Assembly (NCBI GenBank): GCA_951394045.1
Contig: OX595993.1
Location: 1,798,001-1,862,000, forward strand
Direction of reading: 5' to 3'
Source: Nitzschia sp. DOCU1
Taxonomy: Eukaryota; Bacillariophyta; Bacillariophyceae; Bacillariales; Bacillariaceae
Length of the DNA: 64,000 nt
The notes beneath the pieces are model-generated. The model did not search any database. It was not told the DNA's origin and saw nothing but the letters and a program-made list of their open reading frames with translations. Below are positions 56,622 through 64,000 of this stretch, one piece after another. Position numbers and translations under genes: made by a program. The first letter of the stretch is position 1. Every line of letters starts with the position of its first letter.

Positions 56622-57525
56622 GTCAGCGTCTTGTGCCCCAGGAAGGTGGAGCTTCAATACCGTGCCGTGCATGGACTGGAGAGGAACGAAAATCGCCGCG
56701 GAAGTTTTCAATTGGAATTCTACACCCAACCATCCGGCGTTATGAAAAATGTATGGGATCCGGCGACGGGTGTACACTGTTGTCCCAAAGTCTTTGGTCT
56801 TACTGCACTGGCAGCGAGACTGACAATCCTAGCTTGTAGAATCTTTTTCAAGGAAAGCGTAGGAATTTTCGCAAAGTGACAAACGACCTGTTTAGTCCTT
56901 CTTGGTCCGACAGCGAAAAAGTAGTGGCCCCGCCGGCTAGTGGCATGGGCAGTAAAGGTAACATTTCTAGCTACTAGTAGCAGTATCAATGATAGTGGGT
57001 ATCTGCTGGATTTCAAAAACTACCCACAGGGGACACGGTGAGTGTGAATCCTGCTACCCAGAAGAAGAGGGCAACAGCCCCGATGCCGCAGCACTATTCT
57101 CATCGAAGGGCGGGTGGGCATATCCAGTGCAGACGTATTACCTAGTAACTAGCACCAGGAACCCCTTCTCTGCACTGTAACTGTTGTATTTTGTGCCTGT
57201 TGTAGAGACCTTCTCCCTGTAGTTGCCCCGCCTCTACCGTTAGATTTCCGAAGCGGTCGGTTAAGTCAAGCCTTTCCGAACTCCTGGGTAGGCAAAGGGA
57301 ACGCAACGCGCACGCCGGCTCCCGATGATCCAATCATTTTGAAGGTATCTTTGATCGCAGATGGACGGCGAAGCTGGCTAGCTAGAGAATCAGAGAACAA
57401 GGCCATCAACGCACATTGGATCGCGTCCGTCACGTTTTGATCGGATGGTGGTTGACTGATGATAGGAGATTTCTGCAACCGCATAGTTTCAGTTCAAGTC
57501 CTCGTCGTTTGTCGTATCCTTTGTT
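56622..57525. other. Intergenic, nothing firm
   Basis: About 900 bases. Overlapping frames of 60-98 codons exist (for example 57266-57484 minus) but show no recognisable family. TATA-like or other promoter elements for the gene at 57526 were not evident. Confidence 0.5.
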
Positions 57526-58149
57526 ATGATGTTCCGCTCAGTCCTCACGGTTGCCTTGGTTGGCGCTGCCTCTGCTTTCGCACCACTGCAGATTATGAAT
57601 CGACGATGGTCAGCTCAAAAGGCGCAGATGCTGGGCGATGTCGACACGATGTGCATCATCAACGCCGCAGAATACTGTTCTCTAGAGGACGGTGCTTGTG
57701 ATCCAGAGGAGGAGCAAGCCCTGTTGAACAGGCTTGAATCCCAAGCCCATGGCTTGGAGGTCCGTCTTGATGAGATGCGTTACCTTGTCTTTGCGCTCAC
57801 GGATCGTCCTCGTCTCTCGGCGCTAGATACGCACCAAATGGCTGGCCCAGTACTTGACGAAATGGATACCATGTGCATCATGAATGCGGCTCAATACTGT
57901 GCTGAAGAGGAGTGTCCGTTTGAAGACAAGGAGGCTCTGGTCAACCGGCTGCACCATGAATACACCGCTTGGAATCTTCGCTTGCTTGACATTCTGTCCA
58001 CCATGAGGCGCCTGGAGGCACACGTATACCAAACGTCTGATAGGTTGCATAATCGAGAGGTCGACTCGCTCATGCAATCCATTGAAAACGCCTTGACTAT
58101 GGACTACGAAATGAACAACAACAAGGTGCCTACTGGATCCTTCGAATAG
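57526..58149 (+). CDS. Plastid-targeted protein with two CIxNAAxYC repeats
   Basis: 207 residues. The N-terminus MMFRSVLTVALVGAASAFAP is a textbook diatom plastid presequence: hydrophobic signal peptide, then the cleavage motif ASA-FAP. The mature part has two tandem repeats of about 55 residues: DVDTMCIINAAEYCSLEDGACDPEEE (near 38) and EMDTMCIMNAAQYCAEEECPFEDKE (near 113), each followed by an amphipathic helix (ALLNRLESQ, ALVNRLHHE). The paired Cys (C-x6-C and a third Cys) could form disulfides or bind metal under redox control. I do not recognise a named family; it is not a clear CP12 match. Likely stromal. Confidence 0.75.
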   Translation: MMFRSVLTVALVGAASAFAPLQIMNRRWSAQKAQMLGDVDTMCIINAAEYCSLEDGACDPEEEQALLNRLESQAHGLEVRLDEMRYLVFALTDRPRLSALDTHQMAGPVLDEMDTMCIMNAAQYCAEEECPFEDKEALVNRLHHEYTAWNLRLLDILSTMRRLEAHVYQTSDRLHNREVDSLMQSIENALTMDYEMNNNKVPTGSFE

Positions 58150-58201
58150 ACCACTACCGGTAGCTAGCGCTAATCGTAATTGCTAAGGAAAGTTAAACGA
58201 G

Positions 58202-59627
58202 CTATGACATATAATCGTTTTCGTCATCGTCACTGTCGTTGTCGACCCGGTTGCCCTCGAGTGTGGTACCGGTAGAAGAGCCAAATTCTTCCTCCACACG
58301 CTCGGAACCATGGGCACTCGCAATTTGTTTGTTTGATTTATCTACTGGTAGTTTCATTGATCCCCCAGAATCTTTTGGTTGCATTCCTGGACTTTTTCTA
58401 AAAGCAGAAAACTTGGCGCTTTCGTTGCTCGTAGCATCTCGGAATCCGAGGGCATGTTGTACTACCTGCCACCTTGACAAATGGGGGTGCCGTCGTCTGG
58501 ATGCAATCCATCTCGGTCTCAAGTAAACTGCAGCATTCCAGAATCCTTGCATTGACGATAAAATGGAAGCCAGAAGTATAAGCGGGAAGTACAACACGTC
58601 GCTTCTCAAAGCAAAGACCGCCTGTAACATCGGAATGAACCACGTCATGAAAAAGACCACGACATAAAATGTTGCTTGCATCGCAAATTTAGACGATTGC
58701 AATTTCTTTGGTTGCACAACTGTGACCTGGGGAGTAAACATCGAAGATGGTGTAATGGGTTGATCTGTCTTTGCGTGTTCAAAAGTATTTGAAAAACTCT
58801 GTCTTCCGACGATGCTGCCACGGAAACGGTATCGTTCCATGGTTCGCTCATGCTGGACTATTGTAAAGTATATTAGAATCATTGCCACCAATGTAAAAGC
58901 AAATATCGTCCAGAGTTCAGCGTGAAAGAAAGCCCATCTAGATGAGTCACGAAGCCCATTGACAGCACCACATGAGCCAGAATCGTTAGATGCAATTCAA
59001 CAACAACCACAACAAGGCAAAGTCAAGCACAGACGCGATTCTCAGACCGTACCTGTAGACCCCTGCATTATTCCCCCGTTCGCAGTTAACGTTATATGTA
59101 CAACCGGAGGGAAAGGAATTGATCCAGCATGTCCATCCAAATGCATTATACAGCTCGAGAAAGAGTCCAGCGATCGCCGTTGACCATCCCACTGCGAAGG
59201 GTATTATGTGAAACCAAATTTCTATCCTCGTTTTGATCTGGCTTTCTTTCCAGCCATATCGGATCACCAATAAGAAAAACACCGTCAACGAAAAATTGTA
59301 GCAGATGCTTGTCAAACTGCCTCCGTGCCCCAGAAACCCCGCTGCCGAGCAGGTAGCCGTAGTCCCCGCCGCCCCGTAGGCAAAACTAGAGTCTTTGGGT
59401 TGGGGCCATGTGGAAACAAAGGCTTTGACGGCATAGATGAAATCGTTGACGCTCATCCATAGTAAGATGCGGTGATACACCCGACCACGGCGCTTTTTGC
59501 TTCGTAGAACATGCTGGACAATGAACAGTGAACCGAGAATTGAAGGGAAAGCGGCAACTTTGGGGACAATCGCCGCCGCCTTGAGCTGGCTCTCGCTGAA
59601 GGGCGCGGTGAACCGACTTCTTGACAT
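58202..59627 (-). CDS. 7TM G-protein-coupled-receptor-like protein
   Basis: Two exons, 59627-59053 and 58937-58202, 436 residues. Seven hydrophobic segments: VAAFPSILGSLFIVQHVL, LLWMSVNDFIYAVKAFV, LTSICYNFSLTVFFLLVIRYG, HIIPFAVGWSTAIAGLFLEL, then after the splice WAFFHAELWTIFAFTLVAMILIYFTIV, QATFYVVVFFMTWFIPMLQAVFAL and FPLILLASILSSMQGFWNAAVYLRPRW. QGFWNAxVYxRPR at the end of TM7 matches cAMP-receptor-like and diatom GPCRs. Extracellular Cys (CTYNVNC) lie before TM5. A long Ser/Asp-rich cytosolic tail follows. Ligand unknown. Confidence 0.8.
58938..59052 (-). other. Intron of the 7TM gene (115 bases)
   Basis: GTACGG donor and CATCTAG acceptor, phase 2. Splicing gives NNAGVYRWAFFHAELW and opens TM5; the unspliced frame stops at NCI after TM4. 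Confidence 0.75.
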
Positions 59628-60379
59628 TACTTTGAACTTAATGCGTATTCAAATAGTTGCTTCAAACTCTCTGAACAGCTCTCAAGAAAGGTCTAAAGGC
59701 ACGAGACATACTGTAATGCAACAAAAATACATAGATTGCTTGTGGGCGGTCCGGCCCTTTCATCTTGCGGGGAATAGGGGGGAAATGATGCACCAGGTAT
59801 TTCGCGTTTTGGGGGGACAGGAGGCCCGAAGGCGCTTGGGAGAGATGGACGGCATCAGTGCCACAGTGGGCAAAGTCTGGCGGCGATTGGATGAAAGGAA
59901 CTCCATCTACGAGTTGCGGTTGTACTCTAGTAGTAGTGATTAGCACTAAACTAGTAAGATGATAGCTATAGTAAAGTGGCAGCACCACAAAACAACGACC
60001 TAGTACTAATAGTACACAGTGGCTGCTGGTATCAGACGATCTTACGATCATACTACTAAACTACATGTTTCATATTTCCCTATTGTATGCAAGGTAGCAA
60101 TTGGAATCGATCGCCGCATCTCATTACTATATTGTGATGCTACTATCTATTCTGATGACGCTACTATCGTTTAAAGTTGGGTAGAGTACGCACTTGTATC
60201 CATTTTTCTGCCTTCGGCCGTACCAGTCATCTCGGCAAGATCTATCTTATGGCGATCCGCCGACGATACCGTCTACAGATTCTTATAAGCGGCAAGACGC
60301 AGGCTATCAATGGCCATCAGCCAAATCAAGATTTTCGATGCAAAACGATAACTAGCTTCCAAACAATGTAGACACAATT
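59628..60379. other. Intergenic, nothing recognised
   Basis: About 750 bases between the 7TM gene and the 3' end of the isopropylmalate dehydrogenase gene. Frames on both strands have no family signal. Contains CTAGTAGTAGT-like simple steps near 59930. Confidence 0.5.
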
Positions 60380-61666
60380 CTATACCGTGACTGCTTCCAT
60401 GCTGGCAACCGTGGCGGCTACAGCCTCGCCCATTTCCTTGCATCCAACGAGCTTGCAGCCATCTCCTTCTTGCTTGATATCAGGTGTTCGTAGCTTTTGA
60501 TCCAATACAGCTTCGACAGCACTTTCAAGCATCTTGGCTTCCTCTGGTCTGTCCAAATCATATTGAAGCATCATTGCAGCACTTAGGATCATGGCCAAAG
60601 GATTGGCCTTATCTTGCCCAGCAATATCGGGAGCAGAACCGTGGCATGGCTCGAAAACTCCAGGCCCTGATTCGCCAATGGAAGCCGAAGGCAACATTCC
60701 CAAGGATCCAACCAACATACTCGCTTCGTCACTCAAGATATCCCCAAATATGTTTCCACACACAATTGTGTCAAACTGCTTGGGCCATCGGATCAATTGC
60801 ATAGCAGCGTTGTCAACATACATGTGGCTCAATTCAATGTCCTTGAAATCGTTAGTAATGACTTGCGTGACAACATCTCTCCAAAGTTGACTAACATCCA
60901 ATACGTTCGCTTTATCGACACTACATAGTTTTCCACGTCGCTTGCTAGCAACGTCACCAGCCACGCGTGCAATCCGGTCAATTTCGCTTTCCGAGTAAAT
61001 CATGTTGTTGTAGCCGACACGTTGCCCTGAACGAAAAAATGAGTATCAACTTAAGTCGCAGAGTCACTCGTTAAGCTTCAAAAACTTACCGTCCACAACA
61101 TCGATGCCCTTGGGAGTTCCAAAGTAAACGTCCCCGGTCAATTCTCGCACAACCATGACATCCACTCCCTCGACGACTTCGCGCTTCAACGTCGATGCAT
61201 CCAGCAACTGAGGCAAAACCTTCGCAGGTCGAAGATTGGCAAAGAGCCCCATTTGCTTGCGCATTTTCAAAAGACCAGATTCAGGACGCAATTCTCGTGG
61301 ATTATTGTCCCACTTGTACCCACCGATACAGGCCAACAACACGGAGTCGCTTGCCAAGCATTGCTCCAACGATTCTTTAGGGAAAGGATCATTTGCAGCA
61401 TCAATGGCAGCACCACCGATCAAGGCCTCCTTCAATTCAATTTTGAAGCCGCATTTTTCGCAGAGAGCTTTAATAACGACTTTAGTGGCGGCTGTGATTT
61501 CGGGCCCAATACCGTCGCCAGGAAGAAGTGTCACCGAATACGAGTCCTTCTTCGACACGGCATTCAATGCGGAAAACTTCTCGGGCGAAGGATGATGCCC
61601 AGGAGCAACGAATGCAGAGGCACTTCCAGCCAGAAGCAAGCTAAGAGCAACACCAAATCTAGCCAT
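60380..61666 (-). CDS. leuB: 3-isopropylmalate dehydrogenase, plastid
   Basis: Two exons, 61666-61090 and 61026-60380, 407 residues. NAD-dependent oxidative decarboxylation of 3-isopropylmalate, third step of leucine synthesis. The presequence [23 protein letters not shown] ends in the ASAF plastid cleavage motif. The mature protein starts its Rossmann-like fold with [13 protein letters not shown]. Substrate-binding Arg residues lie in [18 protein letters not shown] and in [12 protein letters not shown]. Exon 2 carries [31 protein letters not shown] with the catalytic Lys, metal Asp residues in [20 protein letters not shown], and NAD-binding [18 protein letters not shown]. Length and motifs are complete. 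Confidence 0.95.
61027..61089 (-). other. Intron of the leuB gene (63 bases)
   Basis: GTAAGT donor, TTTTTTCGTTCAG acceptor, phase 1. Joins VVDG to [12 protein letters not shown]. Same length as the intron of the divergent neighbour. Confidence 0.9.
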
Positions 61667-62028
61667 TGATGTATTGTTCCACTTAAATGCAAATTATGGG
61701 TTCTGAATGCGGCGTTCGCTCTGCAGAAAAGATCGGAGGGAAGATCTTGTGGCCATGGCGGCTTGTACCCGATGAGCGGAAGGACGGGGTTTTCAAAAAT
61801 AACCGGCATCGTGCGTACGTACTACAGATCTCCACGTGGACTCCAACGTCGGAGTTGTACCTGGTACTGATGATCGGGAGTGCGCTCCACGTGGAATATC
61901 ACCCTAACGAAGATCTTCTTGCGATTGGTTGGATCGCAAAGCTGAGATTTGATTCAATTTTTCGTACCAATCACGATGACATCTTTGTTTGTCACTTCCG
62001 AGCCATTTCGTTTATCCAACACCGAGCA
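61667..62028. promoter_or_regulatory. Shared promoter of leuB and the C-terminal processing peptidase
   Basis: 362 bases between divergent starts. Two copies of the palindrome TCCACGTGGA (61831-61840 and 61886-61895), 55 bases apart, contain the CACGTG core used by bZIP and bHLH factors. Both genes encode plastid proteins, so common control is plausible. The upstream frame of the peptidase is open but lacks a better start than 62029. Confidence 0.5.
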
Positions 62029-63684
62029 ATGAGGTCTCTCCTTGTAGTTCTACTTTGTATTTGCTGCCCAGAATGGCGAACCATGGCGTTTCAAATATCG
62101 CCCTCGGCGAGATCAAAGGTATCTTTTCGACAAGATTCAGACTGCCATGCTTTGCCAGACCGGTACGGGCTGCATCGGCACTTGGGGGCTCATGGAAGGC
62201 GTAATGGGCAGGAGCTTCAAGAAGAATATGGGAGATCGAGGGATGAGGAGTCCTTGTTATCGTCGTTACGCCGTGTGTCTGCAACGACACTGGCGGCACT
62301 TGTCTTCTCATTGGCCTTCGTCTTGGATCCGACATCGGCGGCGTGGGCCGATCAGCCTCCCAAAGCTCCAGAATCCACCTTGCTGCAACCTACGAAGAAG
62401 CAAGGGGAAATTACAGTTGTCGAAGAAGTGTGGAACCTTATTAATAAGTATTACATTGATCGAAGTTTCAATGGACAGGTACGTTGTGGAAAGATCAGTC
62501 GATGTACGCTTTGCCCGGTGTGCTAATTCACCTGTTGATAGGACTGGGAAGAGGCGCGAACTAAGTATCTCGAAGAGGCAAAGGGGGCAGACAATGACAA
62601 GCAAATGAAACTAGTCACCGAAATGGTAAAATCTCTTGGCGACAAATACACGCGCATGCTGGATACGCAACAATACGCTGCCATTCAAAAGTTTGATTTG
62701 ATTGGAGTCGGCGTAACACTGATGCCAAATGCACAGAAAGATATTATTGTTGGTGCACCACCGATTGAAGGGTCACCAGCGGACAAAGCTGGTTTAAAAA
62801 CGGGTGACTTTATAACGGCGGTCAATGGTAGACCAACCAAAGGCCGGACGGCATTCGACATCATCGACCAAATATCGGAAGTTCCAGATGCTCGCACAGT
62901 AACATTTTCCGTCAGACGTCAGGGAGAAAATGATCTACCTGGGGAAGGACCTGTGTTCGACGTCACCATGGAACGTCAGAACTTTATGCAGGTCAAAGAT
63001 CCTGTCCAATACAAGTTGTCGGAGCAACGGAAGGATGGTACCAACGTGGGTTATATTCGCATCTCGGAGTTCAATTCTCTTGTAAACTCGAAGTTGCAAG
63101 ATGCTTTACGTGATCTCAAGCGGCAAGGCGCCAATGCATTTGTTCTCGATCTACGGTCAAACACGGGAGGTGCATTTCAGTCGGCAGTCGAAATTTCTGG
63201 CTTTTTCTTTGAAGATCGGGTCGCAACCTATGTCGTGGATAGCAACCATGTTGAATTGCCGTTTCGTGCTCCCAAAGGCAAAATGGCAATCGCTTTAGAT
63301 GCGCCTTTAGTGGTTTGGCTCGATGGAATGTCAGCCTCGGCATCGGAAGTCTTGGCTGGATCTCTGCACGACAATTGTCGCGCCGTCACGATGGGAGATA
63401 AGTCGTTCGGGAAGGGCTTGATCCAAGCTGTATACGGTCTTAAGAACGGAGCCGGTCTAGTCCTGACAGTTGCACGGTACGTCACGCCAGGAGGCTCTGA
63501 GATTCAAGGTATTGGCATCACTCCAGACATCGCTGGAAATGTGCCGGCGCCGGTGGTGGTTCCTGTACTGAGCAGTGATACGTCCAAAGTCGACTTTTCA
63601 GATATATCCAAGCGATTACAACCATCCGCGTGTAAAGTTCCTGAGGAACACTTGACCAAACAAACTACATCTATTCTAGAATGA
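62029..63684 (+). CDS. ctpA: C-terminal processing peptidase (D1-processing type), thylakoid lumen
   Basis: Two exons, 62029-62478 and 62542-63684, 530 residues. N-terminus MRSLLVVLLCICCPEWRTMAF is a signal peptide plus plastid motif; a second hydrophobic segment ATTLAALVFSLAFVLDPTSAAWA ends in an A-x-A signal for lumen transport. The mature part has the helical N-domain, a PDZ domain (FDLIGVGVTLM...SPADKAGLKTGDFITAVNGRP) and the S41 core: VGYIRISEFNS, FVLDLRSNTGGAF, the nucleophile Ser in DGMSASASEVLAG and the general-base Lys in FGKGLIQAVYGL. It should trim the C-terminus of PsbA (D1) so the Mn cluster can assemble. Divergent from leuB. Confidence 0.92.
62479..62541 (+). other. Intron of the ctpA gene (63 bases)
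   Basis: GTACGT donor, CTGTTGATAG acceptor, phase 0; joins RSFNGQ to DWEEARTKYLEEAKG. Unspliced frames stop soon after. Confidence 0.85.
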
Positions 63685-64000
63685 TAAACCGTAGAAAGGA
63701 GCAGCAAACCCATACCACTATTGTAATCAACTGAAAATGCTATATCTCAATAAGAACATAGCTGACGTGGACCATCTAGCATTACATGTAGTTGCCGTGA
63801 CAAGATGATTGCTACTCATGTAGTGGCCTACTGTAGAATGACGGGGTTGGGGTGAATCGTAGGCTTGCTGATGAAGAAATCTTCGTGAATTGAAAGTAGT
63901 AACAAGAAGAGCGAGGAGAAGATCATCATTCTTGGTGGTAGCACTGGTAGACCAGGAGTACTAGGAGCGTAGTAGAAGTAGTAGTAAGAAGGATGTTAAT
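63685..64000. other. Downstream region of ctpA
   Basis: 316 bases with no gene. It ends in AGTAG/AAGTAG-rich sequence (63960-64000). Confidence 0.5.

Noticed and set aside
57142..57484. Short minus-strand frames upstream of the plastid repeat protein
   Set aside because: 63-72 codons, no family pattern and no conserved context.

Overview
The window looks like nuclear DNA of a diatom, most likely a pennate one of the Phaeodactylum type. The reasons are short, intron-poor genes packed on both strands; small GT-AG introns of 63 to 115 bases; several presequences with the diatom plastid signature (signal peptide followed by a cleavage site with Phe at +1, as in ASAF); and typical diatom families (FVDD-type non-LTR reverse transcriptase, Ty3/gypsy element, 7TM receptor, BTB and ankyrin proteins). 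The species is an inference; the rest is read from the sequence.

Positions 1-11400 are a nested pair of retroelements. An old non-LTR element lies on the minus strand (ORF1 gag-like, ORF2 endonuclease, then reverse transcriptase) and runs off the left edge. It carries an in-frame UGA and a frameshift. A young, apparently intact Ty3/gypsy LTR element (4957-10706, plus strand) has inserted into its ORF1. Its two 618-bp LTRs look identical, a 5-bp target duplication GGAAG flanks it, and it has one 1487-residue gag-pol frame.

Positions 11900-17520 hold two plus-strand kinase genes: a 1347-residue Sel1-repeat/protein-kinase/RING fusion with one intron, and an alpha-kinase. Positions 17630-20060 encode a plastid site-2-type metalloprotease (EGY-like). 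From 20600 to 25000 there are three minus-strand genes: a hypothetical protein, a small acidic/basic protein and an OB-fold protein resembling TEN1 of the CST telomere complex. From 26280 to 34600 come an ankyrin protein, a Fuseless-like membrane protein, a BTB protein, a truncated SGNH-hydrolase-like gene and a multiply broken CRAL-TRIO-like pseudogene. A gene-poor stretch (34600-37200) contains local repeats and a cluster of stem-loops that could be a structured RNA.

Positions 37180-53600 are almost all minus strand: a BRCT-like fragment, two type II membrane enzymes (a fucosyltransferase-like protein and a sulfotransferase), agmatine deiminase, a Fic-RING protein with three copies of a Cys-rich module, eIF2D flanked by two 300-bp direct repeats, and a very long disordered protein. 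Positions 55500-63700 hold a beta-rich hypothetical protein, a plastid protein built of two Cys repeats, a 7TM receptor, plastid 3-isopropylmalate dehydrogenase and, divergently, the thylakoid-lumen C-terminal processing peptidase.

The strongest candidates for something new are the Fic-RING-triple-Cys protein, the Sel1-kinase-RING fusion with its frame-length intron, and the eIF2D gene between direct repeats that contain the tail of the neighbouring gene. No tRNA, rRNA or CRISPR array was seen.
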